The notes under the pieces were generated by a model. That model saw nothing but the letters and a program-made list of their open reading frames with translations. It did not search any database and was not told the origin of the DNA. A stretch of 61,170 nucleotides of DNA, taken from the NCBI GenBank assembly GCA_020349245.1, contig CP070764.1, forward strand, positions 3,915,950 through 3,977,119. The letters are read 5' to 3'. Position numbers and translations under genes: made by a program. This stretch comes from Chloroflexota bacterium. GTDB lineage: Bacteria; Chloroflexota; Anaerolineae; Anaerolineales; UBA4823. Numbering within the stretch: the stretch's first letter is position 1; each line of letters opens with the position of its first letter. Below are positions 1 to 8,671 of the stretch, in pieces.

Positions 1-947
1 ATATCAGCAATCTTTTTCATGACCATGTAACCCGAAAAAATCATCAAACCCCCAAAAACCAATGCAGGGATTCCGATCATCCGCGATTCGGGAGCAAAGA
101 ACATCATCATATAAGGTCGATTCATGAAATACAACGCCACGGCAATTAATACCGGCATACTGGATAAAAACCGGCTCGAATAGACAACCTGTGATGTCAG
201 CACCCGGATTTCACCTTTAATCCGCACTCGTTCGCGGATGGTGTATGAAATGGTATCGAGAATTTCAGCTAAATTTCCACCAACTTCCCGCTGGACATTC
301 ATTGCAGTAATCGTCAGATCCAAATCTTCACTAGGAATGCGCCGGTAGAGATTATCCAAAGAACGCTCCATGGGTAATCCGATCTGGATCTCCTGCACCA
401 CCCTGCGGAATTCATCGCATATCGGCGGCGGTAATTCTTTACTTACGGCTTCCATGGCCTGCATCATGGAGAAGCCTGCCCGTAATCCATTGACCATTAA
501 CCCCAGCATATCTGGCAACTGCTCATTGAATTTAACCAGCCGTTTTGCCTGTTGTTGGCGCACATACACCCGGGGAATCAGCATCCCAACACCAACGCCC
601 AATAAGCCAACAAAAATACTTTGACCCCCAAAGAACCAAGCTACGAATCCCACCCCGAAACCAAAAATCACCATTAAAGCGATGTATTCAGCAGGCTTAA
701 GTTTTAAATCTGCCCGAGCGAGCTGACGGGCTAACCGACTCCCATAAGATGATTTTTCTACCTTGGTATTAAGCCAATCACCAACCGGTGAACTCTTGTC
801 TTTCGCATCTTTGAGCTCCCGTTCATCAAAATATGGCCCCAGGCGCTCCTCAACGAGTGAGCGCTCTCCCATCAAGGAGACAATCGCGCCAACTGCTAGC
901 AGGAAGAATACCAGCCCACCACCAATAAACAGAATTGTCGTCATCAT
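1..947 (-). CDS. tadB: TadB-like Flp pilus inner-membrane protein (partial, C-terminus off window)
   Basis: This is the platform protein of the Tad/Flp type IV pilus machine in the cytoplasmic membrane (type II secretion F-domain family). The minus-strand reading frame starts at ATG 947, after an AGGAG ribosome site at 956-960, and stays open to the window edge (315 residues). It begins MMTTILFIGGG with an N-terminal membrane segment, then a cytoplasmic stretch, two hydrophobic segments near residues 90-130, and the T2SSF core with QLPDMLGLMVNGLRAG and NVQREVGGNLAEIL, typical of TadB. A further membrane hairpin lies at the visible end. It is 17 bp downstream of cpaF and so in the same operon. 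TadC would be expected beyond the edge. Family is clear; TadB rather than TadC is inferred from order and length. Confidence 0.9.
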   Translation of the reverse strand, partial: MMTTILFIGGGLVFFLLAVGAIVSLMGERSLVEERLGPYFDERELKDAKDKSSPVGDWLNTKVEKSSYGSRLARQLARADLKLKPAEYIALMVIFGFGVGFVAWFFGGQSIFVGLLGVGVGMLIPRVYVRQQQAKRLVKFNEQLPDMLGLMVNGLRAGFSMMQAMEAVSKELPPPICDEFRRVVQEIQIGLPMERSLDNLYRRIPSEDLDLTITAMNVQREVGGNLAEILDTISYTIRERVRIKGEIRVLTSQVVYSSRFLSSMPVLIAVALYFMNRPYMMMFFAPESRMIGIPALVFGGLMIFSGYMVMKKIAD

Positions 948-964
948 AGGCAATTCTCCTCAAC

Positions 965-2365
965 TCATCGTCTGCGTTGTCCACCAATACCGAATGTCGA
1001 TGCAGGAAGATGAATACCTGCAGCTTCAATTTTTTCAATAAACTTCGGGCGCAGTCCTGTCGGGCGGAATCTCCCGATCACCCGGCCATCTTCATAACCT
1101 GTTTGCTCAAATACAAAGATATCTGTCATTGTAATCACGTCCCCTTCCATGCCAGATACTTCGGTTATTTGAACAACTTTCCGATCGCCATCTCGCATCC
1201 TGTCTTGATGTACCACGAGATCGATCGCGGAGGCGACCTGTTCACGAATAGCCCGAACTGGCAGATCCATTCCTGCCATCATCACCATGGTCTCAATACG
1301 GGCAAGCGAGTCTCGCGGACTGTTTGAGTGAGCGGTTGTCATTGATCCATCATGACCAGTATTCATGGCTTGTAGCATATCCAGGGCAGCCTCATCACGG
1401 ATCTCGCCAACAATGATGCGATCTGGGCGCATACGCAATGAATTTATCACCAGTTGTCGGATGGTTATCTCACCTTTGCCTTCAATGTTGGGCGGTCGTG
1501 ATTCGAGTGTCACAACATGTTCTTGCCTGAGCTGTAACTCCGCAGCGTTTTCGATTGTCACGATGCGCTCATCAGAAGGAATAAATTGCGATAACACATT
1601 CAGTAGCGTGGTTTTCCCTGAACCAGTTCCACCCGAGATAACGATATTCAATCGGGCAACTACACATGCACGCAGGAATTCGATAATCTCCTCGGTTAAA
1701 GTGCCATATTCGATCAGCTGTTCCAGTGTGATGGGGTTTTCGGGGAACTTTCGAATGGTGAGCACCGGACCTACAAGGGATATCGGTGGGATCACCGCAT
1801 TCACACGTGAACCATCATCCAAGCGAGCGTCCACATAAGGACTGGATTCATCGATTCGCCTACCCAGTGGAGCAACGATCCGGTCAATTATGCGCATTAC
1901 ATGATCATCACTTTCGAAAGTGATTGGCATACGGTGGATTTTGCCTTTTTTCTCGATGTAGATATTCTTTGCCCCATTGACCATGATCTCGGTGATTTCT
2001 CCATCTTCCAGGAGTGGCTGCAAGGGGCCTAATCCAAGAATTTCTGCGGCGATCTGCTCAAATAGCCGGTGACGCTCCTGCCTTGTTAGTACAATGTTTT
2101 CTTCTGCCAAAACCTGTTCGAACAGATCCTGGATTGTATTGCGAACTTCCCCAACGCGGGTTACATCCATGGTTGGGTCCAGCTCTGCCAGGAGCCTGTT
2201 CTGGACTCGGGTTTTTAAATCAGAATAGGTATCTCTCTGAGGGCTACTGCTAGGGACTGCACCACTACGTGATTGAATTTTTCCCAGTTGGGATTTCGGT
2301 GCCCCACCATTTCCAGTAGTATTTGCCGTTGTCTGCCCTTGTTCAATCCTCTTTAATAATGACAT
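965..2365 (-). CDS. cpaF: CpaF/TadA pilus assembly ATPase
   Basis: This is a VirB11/GspE-type secretion ATPase that powers Flp pilus assembly at the cytoplasmic face of the membrane. At 466 residues it has the usual CpaF length. The N-terminal ~130 residues form the helical/N-terminal domain (ILGLGPLQPLLEDGEITEIM is a CpaF signature). Walker A is GGTGSGKTT with Lys251. Asp/His boxes follow (RMRPDRIIVGEIRDEAALDM, then the MNTGHDGSMTTAHSN stretch). It lies 25 bp after cpaE and 17 bp before tadB. The first ~45 residues are Ser/Gln/Gly rich and probably disordered. Identity is secure. Confidence 0.96.
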   Translation of the reverse strand: MSLLKRIEQGQTTANTTGNGGAPKSQLGKIQSRSGAVPSSSPQRDTYSDLKTRVQNRLLAELDPTMDVTRVGEVRNTIQDLFEQVLAEENIVLTRQERHRLFEQIAAEILGLGPLQPLLEDGEITEIMVNGAKNIYIEKKGKIHRMPITFESDDHVMRIIDRIVAPLGRRIDESSPYVDARLDDGSRVNAVIPPISLVGPVLTIRKFPENPITLEQLIEYGTLTEEIIEFLRACVVARLNIVISGGTGSGKTTLLNVLSQFIPSDERIVTIENAAELQLRQEHVVTLESRPPNIEGKGEITIRQLVINSLRMRPDRIIVGEIRDEAALDMLQAMNTGHDGSMTTAHSNSPRDSLARIETMVMMAGMDLPVRAIREQVASAIDLVVHQDRMRDGDRKVVQITEVSGMEGDVITMTDIFVFEQTGYEDGRVIGRFRPTGLRPKFIEKIEAAGIHLPASTFGIGGQRRR

Positions 2366-2390
2366 CCTATCGCCTCCACCCGCTATTTAC

Positions 2391-3641
2391 TCACCGGCTA
2401 CCCACGCGCACCTTAGCTGGAATGTCAACCGCAATCCTTTCCTTTTCAGCCGCTAATCTTTTCCTGACCACTTCACTTAGAGACAGAAAACTGCGCGTGA
2501 TTGCTTTCGCTTTTTCCCCAGTCATGAAGGGTATTCCCCGATTGATCGAAGGTAAAACCACCTTCTCTTCAAATGGGATAACCACCTTTACTTCCTGTTT
2601 AAAATTCTCACTGACTTTTTCAGGTTTAATTCCGATCCGCTTATCGTATTTATTCATCACAAAAAGCACACGATCTCTGCTGATCTTTAATGGCTGTAAC
2701 AAGTCGAGGAATAGACGTGCATCCTTTATTGCGGGGATCTCCTGGGTGGTTAGCAAGATGATCAGGTCCGAACTATCGATCGTGGCAAGGGTTACATCTG
2801 TCAGTGAAGATGAACAATCAACCACGATATAAGAAAAGAAATGTCGCAAGAAATCTAAGACCCTGGCAAATTGATTCCCACTCACACTTTCTGCAAATTC
2901 AGGCCTGGATGGAGCAGCCAGAACCTTGATCCCGGATTCCTGGTGCAGCATTGTGACTTCTTCAATCACTTCCGGATCGAGCTCATCTGCTCTTGGCGCT
3001 AAATCAACGATGCTGTTCTTTGCCTGCTGGTTCAGGAATACCGTTACATCACCAAATTCCATGTTGCCATCTACCAACACGACGGGTGATTCTTCCCGAT
3101 GCAAGGCGACGGACAAATTGACCGCCAGGGTTGTAGAACCAACACCACCTTTAGGACTGTAAACTGAAATAACCTTTCCTGCTTTTTGTGGTCCGGCTGG
3201 CATCGAGCCATTTCCGGGTTTAACCACAAAGGCAGTTTTTGTTCTGGATCTTTCTTCATGGGCAAGCTCTCCAGCTCGCCTGATCGCACCGATCATCTCG
3301 TCCACGGATGGCGGCTTTGTCAGGAAGTCGCGAGCCCCAGCCAACATTGCTCTGCGCATATAGTTCGGATCAGCCTGCACAGTGAGAATAACAATTTGCG
3401 AATTTGGCACCTCGCTGCGGATTGTTTCCGTAGCAGTGATCCCGTCAATATCTGGCATATTGATATCCATCAGGATCACATCCGGCTGCAACTCTTTGGC
3501 TAGCTCGATCCCTTCTGCCCCGTTACGGGCTGCACCCACAATTTCAAAATCTAGCTCAAACTGGAGAAGCTTGCGGATATTTTCTCTCGTTTCAGCGATA
3601 TCATCGACAATTAAAACCTTGATTTTTTCGTCATTGCTCAT
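2391..3641 (-). CDS. cpaE: CpaE/TadZ-type pilus localisation ATPase with N-terminal receiver domain
   Basis: This is a MinD/ParA-superfamily ATPase expected to place the Tad pilus machine. Residues 1-120 are a response-regulator receiver domain with intact phosphorylation residues: acidic pair Asp13-Asp14, phosphoacceptor Asp59 in LMDINMPD, and Lys in FLTKPPS. After a Gly/Pro linker, residues ~150-390 are the ATPase, with deviant Walker A KGGVGSTT and LVDGNMEFGDVTVFL as the switch region. In many CpaE proteins the receiver is degenerate. Here it looks phosphorylatable, so input from the nearby kinase (5300-6373) is possible, though this is inference. It is 49 bp downstream of cpaB in the same operon. 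Confidence 0.93.
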   Translation of the reverse strand: MSNDEKIKVLIVDDIAETRENIRKLLQFELDFEIVGAARNGAEGIELAKELQPDVILMDINMPDIDGITATETIRSEVPNSQIVILTVQADPNYMRRAMLAGARDFLTKPPSVDEMIGAIRRAGELAHEERSRTKTAFVVKPGNGSMPAGPQKAGKVISVYSPKGGVGSTTLAVNLSVALHREESPVVLVDGNMEFGDVTVFLNQQAKNSIVDLAPRADELDPEVIEEVTMLHQESGIKVLAAPSRPEFAESVSGNQFARVLDFLRHFFSYIVVDCSSSLTDVTLATIDSSDLIILLTTQEIPAIKDARLFLDLLQPLKISRDRVLFVMNKYDKRIGIKPEKVSENFKQEVKVVIPFEEKVVLPSINRGIPFMTGEKAKAITRSFLSLSEVVRKRLAAEKERIAVDIPAKVRVGSR

Positions 3642-3690
3642 GGATTATCTCCAGTCGAAAATTTCCCACCGCAGTTTGCTTTATCACTCA

Positions 3691-4878
3691 TCATGGTTGA
3701 GGTGTGGGTGCAGCGTCATTGACCAATTTCGGTGGCATGAGATCATCAACTCTGGGCTCTGCTCCATACGGCAACTTTACTGGAACAGGGATGTTGTACT
3801 GTTTGAGTAAGAAATCCAGGGTGGTCGCTTCAGTCTGCACCCGGGTATCATCACCAGAGGGACGCAAAGCCAGAGTTAACTGCGCGCCAGCGTAAACCAA
3901 ATAATTCAGCGTAACCGCATCCTGTGGATTCACTACGAGTGTGATCAAATCTGGTAATTTGGGTTCTGGTGTTGCCAATTCAGCCTGTGGGTATTCACTC
4001 GTCAGTTCCCCAGTTTGTTCTTCACCTTCTACCGGGGGAACCTCCGGGGTTGGGGTTGGTGCAGCTTCTTCCTGACTGGCCAGCGGGAAATCGCCAACTC
4101 CTAAAACAATCGCATCTTGGAGAAGCGTTTGGCTGACTAATCTTGGGCGTTGTTCTTCCGAAGGCACAGCATAAAGGGTCTGTTCAAGTAATGGATCGAT
4201 CTCCGTTCTACCTATGAGGCTGGTAGGACCTGCACCAATGCTCTGTGCAGTGACTTTTGATATATCCGTGTTGGCGTCGACCGACAGGTCGGTGGCAGTT
4301 TCAGCTCCGACAACGACACCTGGTCCCGCCCCTAACACGGCGGCATTCCTGTTGGGTGTTTTGGTCTGGTAATCTGTATCCAGGTCAACCATCAACAACG
4401 CCGCGATAACATTAACATGATCCCCCGGTTGAGGGGCATACGACACACTGGTCAACCGATTTATGGGAATCGAAATCGCCACCATGCCACGTGGTATAGA
4501 TAGAGCAGCTAGTGAGCCGGTAGCCGATAACTGATCTGGGCTATCCACGACCATGCTACTTGTCAGGAGCATGTTGGCTTCCAAATCTACCCGCGCTTGG
4601 CGGCCAACAACCTGAGCCAAGTCAGTGAAATAACCTTCGATGTACATCGATCTCGGAATCTCAATTACGCCCAAAACGGTTTCATTCAGCAGATACCCCC
4701 TCGGGGTTTGTTGCGTTACCACCACCACGCCGACCATATCCACCACCTGCGTGGGTTGGACCTCAGCGGCTGATTCGCTGGATGCTGGTTGCATGGATCT
4801 AAAATAGAAAATACCGACCGCTGCCAACCCCAGGATCAGGATTAACGCTATGATGAAAAATATCCGGCCTTTACGCAT
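3691..4878 (-). CDS. cpaB: CpaB/RcpC-like Flp pilus assembly protein
   Basis: This is a SAF-domain periplasmic/envelope component of the Flp pilus. I use ATG 4878 (395 residues) rather than the upstream in-frame start at 4905, because GGAGG at 4884-4888 precedes 4878 by 5 nt. A single N-terminal membrane anchor (IFFIIALILILGLAAVGIFYF) is followed by a Ser/Glu-rich stretch, a SAF domain around residues 40-110 and the RcpC-type core with LISIPINRLTS-like strands. A proline-rich tract (PTPTPEVPPVEGEE) splits the protein near residue 280. The gene lies between the flp terminator and cpaE, consistent with one tad operon. The precise role in a monoderm-like Chloroflexota envelope is not known from sequence. 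Confidence 0.88.
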   Translation of the reverse strand: MRKGRIFFIIALILILGLAAVGIFYFRSMQPASSESAAEVQPTQVVDMVGVVVVTQQTPRGYLLNETVLGVIEIPRSMYIEGYFTDLAQVVGRQARVDLEANMLLTSSMVVDSPDQLSATGSLAALSIPRGMVAISIPINRLTSVSYAPQPGDHVNVIAALLMVDLDTDYQTKTPNRNAAVLGAGPGVVVGAETATDLSVDANTDISKVTAQSIGAGPTSLIGRTEIDPLLEQTLYAVPSEEQRPRLVSQTLLQDAIVLGVGDFPLASQEEAAPTPTPEVPPVEGEEQTGELTSEYPQAELATPEPKLPDLITLVVNPQDAVTLNYLVYAGAQLTLALRPSGDDTRVQTEATTLDFLLKQYNIPVPVKLPYGAEPRVDDLMPPKLVNDAAPTPQP

Positions 4879-4976
4879 GAATACCTCCAATACCAACAGA
4901 CACAATCATTCAGTTTGGGGTTATGATAAATCCAATCAACCAACTCTGGGCTAACAAGCCTGCAAACTTACAGAAA

Positions 4977-5007
4977 CAGTAAGGGCCCCGAAATCAGGGC
5001 CCTACTG
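4977..5007 (-). terminator. Rho-independent-like terminator/attenuator between flp and cpaB
   Basis: The arms CAGTAAGGGCCC (4977-4988) and GGGCCCTACTG (4997-5007) pair around an 8-nt loop, with one unpaired base. On the minus strand the stem is followed by a T-rich stretch (TTTCTGTAAG). It lies 31 nt past the pilin stop codon. It probably makes the abundant pilin message separate from the machine genes, with partial read-through. The tail is not a clean U-run. Confidence 0.65.
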
Positions 5008-5038
5008 CAGCAACCATAAATCAAACTCCTATTGGACA

Positions 5039-5185
5039 TCAAATACTATTCATAATTTCGCTGAAGACGTTGCCAATTGCTGGTCCGAGCAGGGCGAGAA
5101 TAACAATTACAACGACAGCTACTAAGACTAAGATCAACGCATATTCGACGAGGCCCTGTCCTTTTTCTTTCGGTGCGAACAACAT
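5039..5185 (-). CDS. flp: Flp-family type IVb pilin
   Basis: This is the major pilin of the Tad system. The minus-strand frame from ATG 5185 to TGA 5039 encodes 48 residues. It has the Flp pattern: short basic leader MLFAPKEKGQ, then GLVEYALILVLVAVVVIVI as the hydrophobic Flp motif with Glu and Tyr at +5/+6 of the mature protein, then a short polar tail. Prepilin cleavage is expected before Gly11 (Q-GLVEYA), by a TadV-like peptidase not seen in this window. A strong AGGAGG site lies at 5194-5199. It has its own promoter (5231-5259) and a hairpin right after the gene. The family match is unmistakable despite the size. Confidence 0.95.
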   Translation of the reverse strand: MLFAPKEKGQGLVEYALILVLVAVVVIVILALLGPAIGNVFSEIMNSI

Positions 5186-5230
5186 GGATTTTTACCTCCT
5201 TTCACATATTTTCCCTACAAAGATGACAAC

Positions 5231-5259
5231 ATTATAGAGAAAGGAGATATGAATATCCA
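5231..5259 (-). promoter_or_regulatory. Sigma-70-type promoter for flp
   Basis: On the minus strand, -35 TGGATA (5254-5259) and -10 TATAAT (5231-5236) are separated by 17 bp. The -10 is a perfect consensus and the -35 matches 4 of 6. It lies 45 bp upstream of the pilin ATG, giving a leader of about 40 nt. This separates pilin transcription from the upstream two-component genes. Confidence 0.7.
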
Positions 5260-5299
5260 TATAGATGGCGTTAATTTATACTTACTTCTTTGCAAGATT

Positions 5300-6373
5300 T
5301 CAGTCGCTGACCCCCAAGACTGAATCCGGTACTTTGAAGGATACTCGGGTACCCTCGCCGACCTGACTATCAATATTAAATTCCCCGCTGGCCATTTCCA
5401 CTCGCTCTTTTATCAACTTCAATCCCATCCCTTTTTCTTCTTCCAAATTTTGAACATCAAAACCTGTTCCATCATCTTCCACGATCACGTTTACGAAGGA
5501 TTCATCCACATTGATTTGAACTTCTATTTGATTTGCCTGACTGTGATTAATTGCATTGCGCATTAATTCTTGAACTGAACGAAATATCATAACTTCCAGA
5601 AATGGCTCCAACCTCCGTTCCGAACCCGTAACCCCAAATTTTATTGGAACTGCAGATAAATCCCCAATCGCTGAAGTATATTTTTTTACTGTTGGAATTA
5701 AACCTAAATCATCCAGCATCATGGGCCTCAATTCGAATATGAAATCACGCACCTGCTGGAAAGTGTTTGAAGCCGAATCGCGGAGTGAACCCAATTCTTG
5801 ATACGCCTCCTCCTTGTTGACATCAAATAATCGCATTGCGATCTCAGTTTCCAGGATCAAATTCGATAACGCCTGGGCTGGTCCATCGTGCATTTGCCTG
5901 GATAAGCGTAATCGTTCCGCTTCTTGAGCTTGAATTAGCATCTCAAGGAGCTCTGTAGTTGCAGAAGCATTTTGAGGTTTTCTCGGGGAGAACTGTTCAT
6001 CTGATAGAAACCCTTCTATCATTTCCAATAATTCTATCTGCCGCTGCAAGTTTTTCTTCTCACTTTGTAACTTTTCAACCTGGCCACGGACTACAAATAA
6101 ACGCTGCTGAGCATCCAGGGCGGTATCATATGCCAGACGGATTTCTTCGCGGGGGAGTCTTTCAAACTGGGATTGCACGCGTTGGAGGGTTCCAGTAGCC
6201 GAAGCATTTCGCTCTGTGAGCTTATTGACTTCCAATTCACTTTGTTCGAAGAGCATTTGAATCTCTTGGTTTGCCTGCCTAGCTTGCTCCAATTCAGTTT
6301 GAATTTGCTCAAGTAGGATTTCTGTTTCACTCTTTTGTGATTCTTCGACTTCTGGAAAATCCGTTTGATTCAT
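5300..6373 (-). CDS. DegS/NarX-type sensor histidine kinase, cytoplasmic
   Basis: This is a histidine kinase of the HisKA_3/HATPase_c class, partner of the response regulator upstream. At 357 residues it has no membrane segment and no signal peptide. Residues ~15-130 are a long coiled coil rich in Glu, Gln and Leu, as in soluble DegS. The dimerisation/phosphoacceptor region has SRQMHDGPAQALSN with His162, then FELRPMMLDDLGL. The ATPase N-box (ELMRNAINHSQANQ) and G-box (VEDDGTGFD) follow. Its ATG overlaps the regulator's TGA by 4 nt (ATGA), so the two are translationally coupled. It lies directly upstream of flp, so a role in pilus control is likely but inferred. Confidence 0.9.
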   Translation of the reverse strand: MNQTDFPEVEESQKSETEILLEQIQTELEQARQANQEIQMLFEQSELEVNKLTERNASATGTLQRVQSQFERLPREEIRLAYDTALDAQQRLFVVRGQVEKLQSEKKNLQRQIELLEMIEGFLSDEQFSPRKPQNASATTELLEMLIQAQEAERLRLSRQMHDGPAQALSNLILETEIAMRLFDVNKEEAYQELGSLRDSASNTFQQVRDFIFELRPMMLDDLGLIPTVKKYTSAIGDLSAVPIKFGVTGSERRLEPFLEVMIFRSVQELMRNAINHSQANQIEVQINVDESFVNVIVEDDGTGFDVQNLEEEKGMGLKLIKERVEMASGEFNIDSQVGEGTRVSFKVPDSVLGVSD

Positions 6374-7071
6374 TCCTGAATCTCCTTATCTTCATCTTGA
6401 AGACGAACCCAGCCTCTTTTTATCGCGTAGAGAGTTGCCTGTGTGCGATCCTCTACATCCAATTTTCTAAGAATAGAAGTGACATGATTCTTAACAGTCT
6501 GGTGGCTGATACCGAGTTCGACAGCGATCTCTTTATTGCTCATGCCTTTGGTTAATTGGCTCAAGACTTCCATTTCTCTTTTGGATAGAGGTTCGTATGG
6601 ATCGCCAAGTTCACTGAAAAAACTTCTTTCCTTATCACTCTCCGGTTGTAGCCACGTCTCGAGCTCATGCGGAGTAAGAACATCCTGGCCTATAACAAAA
6701 TTATCACGCACAACTTCCCTTACACAATTGGCGAGTGTCTTAGGCTGCACATCTTTCACACAATAGCCCGCAGCACCAACTTTCATTGCGTGCAATTTTT
6801 GTTCCGCATCATCATATGCAGTTAATAAAATTATCTTGGTAGGTAGTTTTTCAGCTACCGCATGTTGAGTCACCTGTTGGCCGTTCATTCCGGGCAAATT
6901 AACATCCACTATTCCCACATCTGGGGATAAATCCCGGATGAGCTCTAAGGCCTCTTCTCCGCTCGTAGCCTCGCCAACTACAATGAAATCCGGTTCTAAC
7001 GAAAGCGTATCAATAACGCCCTGACGGAATAGCGGATGATCATCAACAACAACGATGCGTATGGTTTCCAT
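6370..7071 (-). CDS. NarL/LuxR-family response regulator (DegU-like)
   Basis: This is a transcription factor controlled by phosphorylation. Residues 1-120 are the receiver, with Asp10-Asp11 and phosphoacceptor Asp56 (VDVNLPG). Residues ~155-225 are a LuxR-type helix-turn-helix with LSKREMEVLSQLTKGMSNKE and SHQTVKNHVTSILRKL. The length, 233 residues, is normal. It is first in a two-gene unit with the kinase at 5300-6373 and has a good promoter at 7107-7135. A GGAGAGAGGGA ribosome site precedes ATG 7071. Targets cannot be read from the sequence; the adjacent tad operon is the natural candidate. Confidence 0.93.
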   Translation of the reverse strand: METIRIVVVDDHPLFRQGVIDTLSLEPDFIVVGEATSGEEALELIRDLSPDVGIVDVNLPGMNGQQVTQHAVAEKLPTKIILLTAYDDAEQKLHAMKVGAAGYCVKDVQPKTLANCVREVVRDNFVIGQDVLTPHELETWLQPESDKERSFFSELGDPYEPLSKREMEVLSQLTKGMSNKEIAVELGISHQTVKNHVTSILRKLDVEDRTQATLYAIKRGWVRLQDEDKEIQE

Positions 7072-7106
7072 TAATCCCTCTCTCCAGGATCAGCTGAACA
7101 TTCGAA

Positions 7107-7135
7107 AGTATAGCATAGGAGTAATTCAGCATCAA
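7107..7135 (-). promoter_or_regulatory. Sigma-70-type promoter for the two-component pair
   Basis: The minus-strand -35 TTGATG (7130-7135) and -10 TATACT (7107-7112) are separated by 17 bp, about 30 bp upstream of the response regulator ATG. Confidence 0.6.
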
Positions 7136-7147
7136 CAGGGATAATCT

Positions 7148-8671
7148 TCAAGGCTGCAACTGCTCCCATTTATATACCGCCATATTTTCTCCACCCATGA
7201 GCGGACTGAATTCGCCGCCAGTCTGGTATATCAGAGGATAAGCTGAGGTAAGTTCTGGATACCATCCTGGAAACGTCACTAAATAATCTGCCCCTTCACT
7301 ATTCAAGTGCTCCCGTAATGCATTCTCATCGCGGATGAACGGGATTACTTCTGGTGATACCAGACCTGCTAAGTCCACCAGTTTGCGGTCCGAAAAGAAT
7401 CCTAATGCACCAATATCATGGGCAGCAATCAAAGAATCTGCGCCAGTATTCTCCTTTATCCAATGGGCAGTCTCCACCATCTCACTTTCGATGACCGCGA
7501 CATCCATTGCGTACGACCTCATACCGAGCAACCAGAATGCTGTTAATGTTACAGCGATGCTTCCAACCCAGGCGTACTTAATTATCCAGCCAAATTGTCC
7601 CTTGGGGATCGATTTTATCAGCCAGGTCACCCCAATAAAACCGAATAATAAAAAAGGAGGCATGACTGGCATGATGTATCGTCCATGCTGATAAGTGACT
7701 GGCAGACGAAGAGCATAAAGTCCTAAATATCCGAGGATCCAAAGGGTCGCGAAAACCTCTACCCATCTTCTTTTTCGGATACTTTGATAAATAAACCAAA
7801 TAAATCCTGGCAGCAGCACAACTCCAACACCTGTCACCAGCTGCTTGGATACATCGGCATATCGCTCCCAAATTGGTAATTCTTTTAGGATGGCATACTC
7901 AGCTTGTTTCGCGAAGAATGTGTTGGGTAATATCTGCCCCTCTAACGATAAATTAAAAAATAAATATGGAATGATGGTTAATAAAACTCCAGCAATAAAG
8001 CCAAGACCATCCTTCAACTTGGAGGAGAAATCAGATTTATGCGTGATGATTGTGAGCGCGGCAATTCCCAGCAGGGTTATTCCATCTGGTCGCACCCAGA
8101 CACTCAAACCGATTAAGCCTCCCAATCCAACCCATTGCCACCGTTTTGAACTTTCGAATCTGGTATCGGTACCCGTAAGTTTAATTGACCATGTGATGAC
8201 TGCAAGTGCCAAAAATCCAGCAAGTAGGGTTTCCATGCCTGAATCAGCCGCCCAAATCAAATGCCATTCAAAAATCATGAATATCCCTGCCCAGAAACCA
8301 TAGTCTGTACTTTGCGGCATTAGAATACGGAGTCCATACGCTGAAAGTACAGATGATGACCACAGGATTAACCATCCCAGTAAATAGGTCCAGAGATATG
8401 GGTTTATTTTTAATGAATATCCCAATGCGAGTAATAGTGTCCAACCAGGAGAAGTTGATCCCCCTGATGGTTGACCTGGGATAAAATCCCAAGATCCAGC
8501 TTCGCCTAAGTTTTTTGCGTAGGTCTGATGAATCCATGCATCATCTAGGGGAAATCCAATCCTAAATACCTCATTCGCGGCGACCAGGTAACTGCCAACC
8601 GCGATTAACGAACACAATCCAAGAATCACAGCCTGTTGATACGGATTTTTCAAAATGCGCATAAAGGTCAT
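7148..8671 (-). CDS. ArnT/PMT-like membrane glycosyltransferase
   Basis: This is a polytopic glycosyltransferase of the GT-C fold that would transfer sugar from a lipid-phosphate donor on the outer face of the membrane. It has 507 residues and about 10-11 hydrophobic segments. The first extracytoplasmic loop carries the acidic motif PLDDAWIHQTYAKNL, the usual catalytic region of GT39/ArnT-like enzymes. A soluble domain follows the last membrane helix at about residue 400 (TAHWIKENTGADSLIAAHDIGALGFF), as in many Chloroflexota members. Its ATG overlaps the upstream stop by 4 nt, so it is co-translated with 8668-10338. An alternative start is Met4. Donor and acceptor are unknown. Confidence 0.8.
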   Translation of the reverse strand: MTFMRILKNPYQQAVILGLCSLIAVGSYLVAANEVFRIGFPLDDAWIHQTYAKNLGEAGSWDFIPGQPSGGSTSPGWTLLLALGYSLKINPYLWTYLLGWLILWSSSVLSAYGLRILMPQSTDYGFWAGIFMIFEWHLIWAADSGMETLLAGFLALAVITWSIKLTGTDTRFESSKRWQWVGLGGLIGLSVWVRPDGITLLGIAALTIITHKSDFSSKLKDGLGFIAGVLLTIIPYLFFNLSLEGQILPNTFFAKQAEYAILKELPIWERYADVSKQLVTGVGVVLLPGFIWFIYQSIRKRRWVEVFATLWILGYLGLYALRLPVTYQHGRYIMPVMPPFLLFGFIGVTWLIKSIPKGQFGWIIKYAWVGSIAVTLTAFWLLGMRSYAMDVAVIESEMVETAHWIKENTGADSLIAAHDIGALGFFSDRKLVDLAGLVSPEVIPFIRDENALREHLNSEGADYLVTFPGWYPELTSAYPLIYQTGGEFSPLMGGENMAVYKWEQLQP

